A DNA stretch of 64,000 nt from Aphelenchoides besseyi (lineage: Eukaryota > Nematoda > Chromadorea > Rhabditida > Aphelenchoididae), in contig JAMPIQ010000003.1 of the NCBI GenBank assembly GCA_024699855.1, positions 8,990,001-9,054,000 on the forward strand. The letters run 5' to 3'. Shown here one piece after another: positions 24,719 through 35,334 of the stretch. Within the stretch, counting starts at the first letter, position 1; every line of letters starts with the position of its first letter. Under the pieces are notes generated by a model, which saw nothing but the letters and a program-made list of their open reading frames with translations, was not told where the DNA came from and searched no databases. The position numbers were made by a program, and so were the translations under genes.

Positions 24719-27471
24719 TCAGAGCACCGAGTCGTAAAGATGATCCCATTGTTTGTAGCCACCGTATTTTTTTGTGTAGTTGATGAATCTAAAAAACGAA
24801 CTGATTACCCAGAGCTCCAACTGATCACTTACACTCGCCACGACGGATGTCTTTGCAAGGCATCCTCATTTCCAACAACAATCAAAAGATGTTGGGCTCG
24901 AGTCAATGATGTGTTCACACGCTAAAGACCAATCAGTTGAAATCGTTTCGCCGTTCTCTCTTACCAAATCGTCCTTAACAAAACCCAAGTCGTTCGAACG
25001 AACGGTGCTGATCAAAATACACGCTCTTTCTGAGCCTTGAAATCTGAAATGTTCGCCGTTAGGAATTGCTAGTAGCGATATGTGCCTCTACCGTTCAACG
25101 GTATCAACAGTCACCTTCTTAAAATGACTGGCACAACGATGTTGACGCATTTGATCGCAAATCAATCGATTCTGATAGCGGTACGGTGAAATGATTCCGA
25201 TGTCCTGTGGTTGAATGGCCGTGTTCTTAATGACGATTTCCGTGTACTTCAAAATGATCTCAGCTTCCAGTTTGTTGCCGTACGAAAAACCATTGGGTTG
25301 CATGATTTCTTGCGAATCCACAGAAATGAACATCAACGGAAAGTCCTTGAACATAACAAACTTTAAAGTAACAAATTGATGGCTTACTTTCGGCGGTCCA
25401 AAAGCACTGAAATCCAAATCAAAAGTCTCGTGATCGCCACTGTACTTCAAATCGGAATTGTAAAACAAATTTGAAGCCAAAATGACCAGTGGACGTGGAC
25501 AACGAAAACATTTCGACAACAAAACGCACATTCGTCTAGAAACGTATCAGTTGAATGCACAAATGAATAAGCAAACTCACGGATCAGTTTTGTAAGGACG
25601 CATCTCTTTGTAGCGACTCAACGGCGATTGAAAGCTTTTGCTTAAACGCGGAGAGAAGTCGAGAGTAATGACCTTAAACATCGTGAATATACGATCAATC
25701 TCAAACTCACTGGTCCCAATTGCTTTGGATCACCGCACAAAATGACCGATGTGCTCGGTTCTGCCAAACCACCGATTGGAATCCAAATTTCCGCTTCACT
25801 GCACTGACCAGCTTCGTCAATGATAATGTGCCTACAAACCAATAATTGGAAAACATTTGGGTATTAAAGAAACTCACGTAAAGAAGCCACGTTTAACGCC
25901 AACACGCATCAAATGAGATGAACAACCCAAAGTACAAACCACCACCTTATACGCGTCGTAGTTCTTTGGAATAATAAACTGTTCGTAATTCGGATCTCTA
26001 AACAACACTCAAAAACAATGAAGGAAGCTAGGCAACTTACCGTGCAGTAATCGTATCAAAAGCACGATCTCGATTTGTGTAATCGTTGCCCGTAGAGCGT
26101 AGACGCAAAACATTTCGTTGATTTATAACTCTGCCAAATTTCGACATCAACTTTTCGGCAACTCGATCAGCTACAATCACTCAATCAATCAGATACTTAA
26201 GCGCAAGCTTACCGGCCATGTTACTTGGAGTACAAACCAAAATTCGGTTTTCGTTGTTCATCTGCATAAGAACTTCAATTGTGGCGGCGATTGTGCAGGT
26301 TTTTCCGGTTCTACAAACAAATTGATTGGTCGTTTTTCAACTCTCAAAACATACCCAGGAGGACCATGCAAGACAAATGGCTGATCACCGTGTTCTTTGT
26401 TGCAAATCGTGAACACTGTGTCTTGTTGATCAGATGTCAGGTTGTCGGGAATGAACGATTTGATCCAAATCTGCTTGTTTTCGTCTCGACGTTTCACGAA
26501 TTCATCTACGGTTTCGCGAAACTTTGGCTGTGGAATGATGAAATGATTCAATTGACCGGAGCTCATGCCAATAATCGAATTCAACATTGCCAACGGAACG
26601 AACTCCTGAGGAACTTCATAGAGAGTGATATGCTAAAGAAAGTTGGATTAAATAGTTCGTTTCCACTCTCACTTACTTCGTCGCACATCATTTGATACTT
26701 TCCGACTTCTTTGAATGGCTGGCGAATGACGACTTTCAATTCGCGTTGATCGACTTTAAAGATGCTGCCCTAAAGAATTAAAGTAAAAAAGTAGATTGTC
26801 ACTTACTGTTTCTCTCCATTGTGTTCCTTTCATTGAAACCACCGTTCCGCGCTTCAATTGCTGAGATCGACTGTTTGATTGGCTTCCGTTAATGACTGGA
26901 ATCGTGAAGAAAACTCGGCACATTGTGTTGTCTTTGACTGTTTTCTCGGGATGAAACTTTTGGAAGTTGCTGAACGTTAACTTCGCATCCTCCATCAACG
27001 GAGTTCGACAGTCAATGAAAGATTGAGCCCACAGAAGACAAACCATGGCGATCTCTTTCTTGATGATTCGATCCACGGTCGTCTGTTGGTTGGCGATCAG
27101 ATCGTAAAGAGCCTAAAGACAATGGAAACTGAGTAGTTCAATAAACTTACTGGACGCGCTTTCAGGTTTCGTTCGTCGATTCGATCCCAAGTCAAAAGAA
27201 AGCGGTACTCTTCTGGAAATCCGTCTACTTTGTCGTCTTTCAATTGCTCCAAATCGTCGTAGTCCATGAAATCGTCGAATTCGGGTGAATGATAGCAGAA
27301 ATGGGTGGCATGATCGTTTCGATTGACTGAAGTTGTTGGTCGATCACTCACTCCGAGCGCCGATAACTCGTCGGCCAGTGCGTCGAAATCGTCTTGATCG
27401 TCCGACACATAGTCGCAATCCATCTCATCGTCCGTCATGTACATATCGACTGCTTGTTGTCGATAATACAT
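24719..27471 (-). CDS. MOV10/Armitage-type superfamily 1 RNA helicase
   Basis: Upf1-like 5'-3' helicase of the MOV10/Armitage group, linked to small-RNA silencing. Start at 27471 (MYYRQQAVDMYMTDDEMDCD), an acidic N-terminus. Helicase motifs: Q-motif region DNLTSDQQDTVFTIC; motif I split by an intron (GPPG | TGKTCTIAA near 26290-26360); motif Ia ILVCTPSNMAA; motif II HIIIDEAGQCSEAEIW (near 25820); motif III LCGDPKQLGPV; motif IV/V region with IGIISPYRYQNRL; motif VI SLTRAQHLLIVVGNEDAL. The end GGYKQWD resembles the GGYxGC end of MOV10. In nematodes such helicases act in RNAi, but pathway here is inference. Stop 24719-24721. Confidence 0.85.
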
Positions 27472-27899
27472 CTTGGCGACCGATCCGTGAAGACAAAAGT
27501 CTATATAGAATGATTCGGAGAGAACAATTTCACAATGAAAATTTTGGTTGACAAAAAACTTGCAAATCGATTTTTTGACACTGGAGCACTTGGATTCCGA
27601 TGAAACAGGAAAACGATGCTACATCATTTGGTGGCTAAATGTTCTGAACATAGATCGGTTCAAGGCAGAAGTTCATGTTCAATGAACGTCCGATTGGTCT
27701 TCTAATCAACAATACAATGTCTTTATTCAACCTAATACAAAAATAGCTATTAAAACCATAAATTAATCAAAAACGAAATAACTTTGACATCTTCGACGCG
27801 AAGATTGAGACCAAAAAATCTGAATTTTCTGATTAAATTCTGGTGCGGATGATAACAAAGTGGTCAAATGAAAAGCGAAAACCATAAGCGATATTTCGG

Positions 27900-29673
27900 C
27901 TAGTAAGCACAATAACTGAACGTAGTAATAGTGAAGTCTAGCGGACGTTTTGTGATGCCAAATAGCGACGACCGGCTTCTGATGAACGAACACTGAAAAC
28001 TGCAAGTTATAGATCAAGAGTTAAGGTTGAACTTACGTTTGTTGTAGGAAGTATTGAGCAGAATGAATTTGTTGGCCGGTACCTTAAATGACAAGAGTTG
28101 GGAATGTTTTCGACAAGGAAACTAACCAGTAATCGTGATGATACGTTCGTTCGAACCATAGGGTTGACTGACGTCGATTTTGGCTCCCGAATCGCTACGA
28201 ATTTGATTAATGCGTTCTCCTGAAGATGAGAAATGAAAAACTAGCTCATTGTCAATTGGCTCATACCTCCCTTTCCGATTATTGTACCACAAAGTTCATT
28301 TGGAATTGTGACCTGAAATTGCAAGACACTACTGACAAGAAGCATTTCGACTCACTTGTGTCGCATTGATGGCTTGATTATCATGCATTCCGTATGGTGG
28401 GCCCATTTGTATTTGGTTTCCACGTGCGTACGGATTCATTTGCCCATATGCTCCGTTCTTAAAGATTGAATTGTACGATTTAAAATTTTCGGACTTACCG
28501 GCGGATAAGAATGAGAACGTTCGTAGTCGCCGTAGTGATTTGGAGCGGCCATGTAACCGCCACCACGTTGTCCTCCGTAACTTCGTCCACCGCTCATTTC
28601 ATTTTGTTTATCCATCAAATAGCCGCCGTAAACATACGCCAAACGAGCGTCGTAATTGACAGCATCGTAGTTCTTAATCACACCTTTGATCGGAACCTAA
28701 AAACCGCAGAATATCAAGAGAAAAAGGCCGAAAAGTTACCTCACGAATGAATTCGATTAGCACACCCAAAACATCCGGCAATTTGTCTTGTTGTGAGGAA
28801 ATCAACAGAACTCGATCGGTACTTAACGGACAGCACTCTTGGAAGACCTTCAAAACGGCACCCGTTTGTTCACGAAGCTCCTGAAAGCACCATAAATGTT
28901 GGAAACCTTCAATCTCAAAGTTTACTTTGATCTTGGAGCCTTGTCGACCGATTATTGCTCCAGCATGACTTTGGTGCACGAGCATTCGGATCTCCACTTC
29001 TCCGGAAGCTTTCTTGTTGTTATATTTCTCCAGTTCCTAAATTACACAAATGAAAAGCAAAAAGAAACAAGTCGACTACCTCTCCCAAACGAGACAGAAT
29101 CTCACGAAAACATTCGATCAAACGTTCCTGTTGAACGACGATCGTACAAACTCTAAAAGCCGATGGATTAGAAGCATTTTTAGTTGGGGGTTTTGAAGGA
29201 GTGATCACGACAACCACTGACAAGTATCCTCCCCGTGGTTAGTTGTTGATCTTAAGGGCGAAGAAGAAGGTTACTGACCGTTCAAAAGTGTGCCGATCCG
29301 GGATTTGCATATTCGCGTTATACTAAAGAGAACAAGGTCAAGAAAAGGAAACATATCGAATTCGTTTTGAGTCCAAACGATCCGTGGGTTTTTGAGTCAA
29401 AAGCCGGGACTTGGGGCCAAAAAATGAACGTCAATCAAAAAGACCACTTACTTTTTCGCGAATCGATTGAATCTGCGATCCCTGTCTGCCAATGATCGCG
29501 CCGGATGCCTTGGACGGGATTAGAAGTCGTAGTTCGTATTTTCCTTGCTCCAACGCTTCGACATAGCCGTCGGTGGTGTTCCGATGGCGCTTCACTGCGC
29601 CGACATTCGACGGCTGATCACCACCCATCATCCCGAATTTGTTGGCGGTATAGTCGGGAAGTTGACGTTTCAT
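27900..29673 (-). CDS. hnRNP K-like protein with three KH domains
   Basis: Poly(C)-binding KH protein. Start at 29673 (MKRQLPDYTANKFGMMGG); an early VGAVKRHRN looks like a nuclear signal. KH1 has LLIPSKASGAIIGRQGSQI, KH2 MLVHQSHAGAIIGRQGSKI, and after a Gly/Tyr/Arg-rich spacer (SYGGQRGGGYMAA, ARGNQIQMGPPYGM) KH3 has VTIPNELCGTIIGKGGERI. KH3 continues with DSGAKIDVSQP and AQYFLQQ, which is how vertebrate hnRNP K ends. The last exon adds about 35 unusual residues ending at 27900; that part is less sure. Head-to-head with the superoxide dismutase gene across a 537-bp CG-rich region. Confidence 0.88.
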
Positions 29674-30210
29674 GGGAAAATCAAAAATTTTCGAAACTAA
29701 AAGCAATAAGATGAGTTGAACCAAAAAACTCGGCAAACGGTTTGTCCGAAAAAAGCGAACACCCCGAAAACCGTAGTCTTTCGCGCAATTTTCATTCCGC
29801 TTCAACGAAATCAATCCGTACGAGAACGATCGTCAAAACAACCGAGTGTTTTCGAAGAGGGTCCCAATGGTTTTTTTGTTGTTGTTGTTTGTTCATTTCA
29901 CATCAGTCGATGAGCTCGACAGGTCGTGATCTTCGTCCACGTGCCTCCGAAAGGCGAAGTGTTTCATTGACAGAATTGTTTACCGTCGTGACCATCCGGG
30001 AGGCTTTTCGTTCGCCGTTCACCTCGCTCTTTTTATGTTGCCGTTTGGTCCACAAGTCGGGGCGCTGACTTCGTTGTTTTTCTCTTGTAAAAACCCTTAC
30101 GAAAGTTCTTCATCGTGCTTTTTTCTGTCCGCCCAATTAGCTCGTGGATTGTTCGTAACCATCTAGTTTTGTTTTCAGTGAACTTCAATTCGAATCTTTC
30201 CTTTGCAAAA
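29674..30210. promoter_or_regulatory. Shared upstream region of hnRNP K-like and Mn-SOD genes
   Basis: Divergent genes start on either side. The sequence is rich in CGAAAA/TTTTCG words with T runs near 29875 (TTTTTTTGTTGTTGTTG). Frames open on both strands here are not supported. I see no TATA box I would defend. Confidence 0.4.
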
Positions 30211-31138
30211 ATGTCCATCGCCTTCAAATCGACAGTCACTTTGTTTCGCAGGTTTGTAATCGTATTCGTCCACATTGTCGTATTCGTTTGTTTTCAGCAA
30301 GTTGCCGTCGATTGCCGCTGTTCGCGGCAAACATGTTTTGCCGGACTTGAACTACGACTACGGCGCTTTGGAGCCGCACATTTCCGCCGAAATCATGCAG
30401 GTTCATCATCAAAAGCACCACGCTACTTATGTCAACAAGCTGAACGAAGCAGAAGAGAAGATGAATGAGGCGCTGTCGAAGGGCGATTTGCGTGGTGCTA
30501 TCGCTTTGCAAGTCAGTTAAAAACTATAAGCAATTTCTATTGAACTTTTTCAGCCGGCACTCAAATTCAATGGTGGAGGTATGAAGAGTGGTACGTGAGT
30601 TCTTTGAATACAATTTCCAGGTCACATTAACCACACGATCTTTTGGACTAATTTGTCGAAGGATGGTGGTGAACCATCGGGAGAGTTGTTGGAGGCGTTG
30701 AAACGAGACTTCGGATCGTTAGACGCGTTCAAAGAGCGAATGAACAGTTCAGCTGTTGGTGTTCAAGGTTCAGGTTGGGCGTGGTTAGGTTTCAATAAGA
30801 CGGATAAACGTCTTGTCATTGCCACTTGTGCGAATCAAGATCCACTCGAGCCAACGACCGGTAGGAATTTAGAGGGTTCGCAACAAACTTATTTTGTTTT
30901 TAGGTTTGATTCCACTGTTCGGAATTGATGTTTGGGAACACGCTTATTATCTGCAGTAAGTTAAACTGTTTAATTGACGTGATGGACTTGTCGTTTAGAT
31001 ATAAGAGCATGCGTGCTGATTACTTGCAAAGTATTTGGAAGGTGGCGAATTGGCAAAACATTGATGAGCGTTTCCAAGTGAGTTGATTATTTCATCAACT
31101 TCACGTCGATGTGTTTTTAGAATGCTAAAAAGAAGTAG
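30211..31138 (+). CDS. sod-2: Mitochondrial manganese superoxide dismutase
   Basis: Removes superoxide in the matrix. ATG at 30211; [14 protein letters not shown] plus [12 protein letters not shown] forms the presequence. Mature start is [20 protein letters not shown]. Metal ligands visible: His in [23 protein letters not shown] and in GHINHTIFW, Asp and His in [22 protein letters not shown] carries the active-site Trp. Six exons, introns of 40-55 nt; the last is a short AKKK end with the stop at 31136-31138. The metal signature GGHxNHxxFW and Gln/Gly pattern suit Mn rather than Fe. Confidence 0.96.
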
Positions 31139-31385
31139 AGTTCATCATATAGTCCGAACGGATTTCATAGATTTACGCGTCTCAATCCCTTTGCCTTCTG
31201 TCTGTCCATCAAACCGAATTCCGATTCCCGTTTAATCTTCTATAGGCACTTCTATTTTCTTGTTGTTGTGTAAGGAAAATGTATAAATTGGATTAAATTT
31301 GAATAATCAAAGACACCAACAAGTGAAGTCACTTGTTAATTCGAACTGCACGAACGAAACCGTTTGGCGTCTGATTCTTTTCGCA

Positions 31386-32577
31386 ATGCCATCGGAATTG
31401 ATCCGTGAATTGGCCGCACGTCCCGACATAACGAAACCGCGTTGGGATCAACAAACGTTCGCTGGTCGTGTTCGTCATTTCGCTGCGATAACCAATCCGT
31501 TGAACTTGTTCGTTTCGAGTCAGAAGTTGGAAGAAGCACGTCATATCGTTCAATCTTACAAGTTTGATTTCCGACTTCTTTCCAACATATTCGCTATTAT
31601 AGTGAGGGAAAACTTTATCATAAGGATTTGACCGTTGAAGAATTATGGCGTGCCAAACAACTCTACGATTCGGCTTATCATCCGGAGACCGGTGAGAAAA
31701 TGTTACTGATCGGTAGGATGAGCGCTCAAGTTCCTTGTAACATGTTACTTACCGGCGGTTTGTTGACTTTCTACAAGCAAGTTCTCCTATTCTTCTTGAC
31801 TACAATCCATATGCTGCTTTAGAGGAACATCGTCAGTGATCTTTTGGCAGTGGTGTAATGAAACGTTTAATGCGATTGTTAACTACACAAACCGATCGGG
31901 AGAGTCGGTGGCAACGGGAAATCAACTCGTCAAAGCGTACGTTGCAGCGACGGTCGGCGGCGTTGGATCGGCATTATCGTTGAATGCCTTAGCTGCGGTT
32001 TGTTCAGAATCTCTGCGTTGTTAATTTCGCATTCAGAAACTTCCTTCAATCTATGGTCGTTTGGTTCCGTTCTTTGCGATCTCGTTAGCCAATTCAATTA
32101 ATATTCCGATGATGCGTTGGAAGTGAGTAGAATGAACGACAAAACATTTCGGTTGTTTAGAGAGTTTACTGAAGGAATTGCACTGGAAAATGAATTTGGA
32201 CACAAAGTTGGTGATAGCACTCTAGTAGCTCGATATGCAATTCCGCAGGTCATGGTTTCACGAGGTTTGTTTGCGCCTATTACACGCTTTATTGCTATCT
32301 ATTTGAAGTTCTAATGAGTGCTCCTTACATGTGTTTGACACCGGTCGTCGTTGAAGCGTTGGAAAAGAAGCAATGGTTCAAGTCACGTCCTTATTTGAGT
32401 GGTCCGCTACAAACGTTAATGTGTGGCTTCATGCTTTTGTTTACGACACCGATTTGTTGTGCTCTTTTCCCGCAACGTTCGGCCGTGAAAGTCGAGAACT
32501 TGGAGCCGGATGTTCGTGATCGTATCCGCAAGCTTCACAACCCACCCACGGTCGTGTATTACAACAAAGGCCTTTGA
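31386..32577 (+). CDS. Sideroflexin (SLC56), mitochondrial serine carrier family
   Basis: Inner-membrane protein; human SFXN1 imports serine for one-carbon metabolism. ATG at 31386 ([20 protein letters not shown]); the open frame extends upstream only from a TTG. Hallmarks: [52 protein letters not shown], then [46 protein letters not shown], and the end FATP-like [19 protein letters not shown] and VVYYNKGL. Seven or so exons. It lies 248 bp after the superoxide dismutase on the same strand, so the two mitochondrial genes could share a transcript. Confidence 0.94.
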
Positions 32578-32946
32578 ATTGACTGAGAAATGAAAATAAA
32601 CAGGTTTTCGTTCACTTTATTTGCTGAACTATTCAATGAATAGAATAACGATTTCTTGTTTGACTTTTGATCTCATTTTATTTGTTGACCTTGAGGCTCA
32701 ATCCGTGAGACTAATGGCTAATTAATCGTATCAACCAGTGGGTATAATCAACTTAACGTCGAAGATTGCCAAACAATAGAAACTCTAAGAACTTTGCTAT
32801 TAGTCATTCACTTGGAATTTCAAGTGCTCGACTTGAACGGTTGAATTTGCAGCGGACGTTTTTGAACCACTTGATTTAGTGTCACGTTTTCACTATTTGA
32901 ACATCCCAGTTGTAACGATTTTGTTTTCAAGAACTTGGGAGTCGAA

Positions 32947-35150
32947 ATGTTGTGGATTTTGTTCGCGGGAGTTTATGTCTGTGCTGCTTATCCATTGGGC
33001 TCGAAATCAGATTTGGATGAAACCAGTGATCTGATCTTTGTTCAAACGGTAATCTCAATTCAACTTCTTAAAAGAATATGATGTTTCAGATTTGGAGACA
33101 CGGTAAACTTGATCGGATTTATGAGGTAGAAGACGAAGTTTCAGGAGACAGATCGCCGATTTGGGTAGGAAAAAACGATCCAAACGTTGAGACAACATGG
33201 TTGAATGGCTTCGGACAATTGAGTCCGGTAATACTTAGACCCACAAAGATAATGATCTCAAGTTTTAGGAAGGTGTCAATCAACACATAAGATTAGGAAA
33301 GAAGTTGAGAGAACGTTACAATCAATTCATAAGTCCCGAATACAAGAGCGAAGAGATTTACGTGCGTTCATCAGATGTGAACAGAACAATTCTATCAGCT
33401 CATGCCAACATGATCGGATTCTATGGAGAACAGATAGATTGGCCATTGGGTTTTAGCCCGGTGCCAATTCACGCAGTCCCCGAAGAATTCGACTATATGG
33501 TTTGGAATCTTGGATGCTTGTTACGTCTTTATTTTTAGCGTAAATTGCTCAAGAATTGTGAGCGTTTCAAACGAATTCTAAAAATGACCGAAGAGACTCC
33601 AGAGTATAAGAAACTGGAGATTGAAAGCAAAGTTTGGGTTTATTGTTTTCCTCTCTAATCTGTGATTCAGGATGTGGTTAACCAATTGCGAAAAGTAATC
33701 GGCAATGAAGGCTATCCATTGAGTACGATTGGAATTGTTGCCGACACTTATCGTATTGAACGAGTAAGTTTAGACTTCTTGCTCGGCTTTTATGTGCTAG
33801 TTCCCTTGCGAGAACAACTCCTTTGTAAAAAGTCAGGTTTAACTCATTTGTTCATGAGAAGTTGTGAAATGTACATCAGCAATTGGCATACATACATTTC
33901 GTGAATGTAGCCATCGTTCATCACGGTTTTGAAGCTGACGCTGGAGACCGAGTTGCTCGTAGACTGTGGCCAGTCGGATTAGTGTGGGCTATCGGCGAGC
34001 TAGGAATTTTGGTTATTCGACGAGCTAAGTGCGCTTTGAACGTTGTCATCAACGATGTAGCGATCAGTAGTTTGATGAGTTAATCGTGATATGAGGACTA
34101 CGAGCGTAGTGCGGCTATAAACGGAGTTGCAATAGCAATTGATAGACCTCTTTCATGACAGGGGAATGCTCGGCAGTGGATCCAACGTGCTCTTCTTTGA
34201 TTCCATCGATCGTTGCCATTCGTTCGCCTTTGAACTGTCTGCATCTCCGAGGCCTTAATTGATGAGAGAAAGAGCTCTGGAAAATGAAATATCCTTAAAG
34301 TAACAGTCACACAAACTTATCATTCAAATTTAAGCACTACAATCGATCAATGGCTCCCGGATTCACCAAAGAACTTTATCAGCAAATCGAACCGATCGCC
34401 TTCAAAACCAATGGCTTTCAATACGGAATGAATTTAGCACCAATGAACGGCGTTGATTTCACTCTGGAATTAGCCAAATCTCATGGCGGTCTTTTTATTT
34501 GGGCGATAATCGACCACATGAACTTGAAACGTGACTGTTACGAAAAATCCATTGGAAATGAAAGTGAGTGGTTGAGAAGTTCAATAAACCGATTGGTTAC
34601 GAGTTTTCAGTTTCCAATCAAGTAGATTGCGAATGGATAGGCAAATTGAAGTATCACGTCTTCTCTGCACATGACTCCACGTTGGCAAGTTACTTTCTTG
34701 TGATAAGTTAAAAAGTTAAGATTGAAATAAAAGACTTGAGTTCTCAATTTCCGAAAGCAAGAATCATTAGCAATAACGATATTTACAGGCATCGTTGTTC
34801 AGCGCTTTTGGCTTCGCACAAACGAATCATGACGTTGATGGCTTTCCACCATATGCTGCATGTGTTAGCGTCGAGTTAAGAAGAGACCGCACAAGCGGAG
34901 AATATTTTGTGAAGGTAAATAAGTTGAACAACGTGATAAGTTTTCAGTATTCAAGGTCGATTATATTCTTGAAGATCGTGTCGTCAATCTAACTCCCGAC
35001 ATCACAAACTGCGGCGGTCAGTTGACTTGCGGTTTGAACGAATTTGCCAAACGATCACAACCTTACAAACTAGACAGCATTGAAGAGGTAAAGAACTGGG
35101 AATCCAGTTAAAATTCAACATTTCAGTACTGCTCCAATGTTCCGAGTTAG
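32947..35150 (+). CDS. Histidine acid phosphatase paralogue with altered catalytic motif
   Basis: Start at 32947: MLWILFAGVYVCAAYPLGSK is a signal peptide. Exon structure follows the gene at 18033. The catalytic block reads FVQTIWRHGKLDRIYE: His is kept but the canonical RHGxRxP Arg is replaced, so activity is doubtful. Distal HDSTLASLF is intact, as are IYVRSSDVNRTILSA, FSPVPIHAVP and NCGGQLTCGLNEF. Two odd introns: one of 571 nt (33764-34334) and one of 104 nt with a GC donor (34685-34788), the latter required to join HDSTL to ASLFSAFGF. Stop at 35148-35150. Confidence 0.85.
33764..34334 (+). other. Outsize intron of the second histidine acid phosphatase
   Basis: 571 nt where neighbours average below 60. 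From about 33905 to 34270 it is G+C richer than usual intron sequence here. A 66-codon plus frame (33883-34083; contains FEADAGDRVARRLWPVGLVW) has no recognised motif. It could hold an intronic RNA or a transposon remnant; I cannot decide. Confidence 0.5.
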
Positions 35151-35334
35151 ATGTCGATGCTCACTGATCGTATTTATTAAAAAATTTGTGTTTTCAGCAA
35201 TAAAAGTGTTTTGATGTTCGAGTTTGTTTTGGGATGGAGATTTGAACAGAAAGAGGTTTATTGTCAACGGCTTCACTCATCTGGATAGTTTAATCAGATA
35301 TATGGCATCCAATTTACAAGTTACAGGTTACTAA

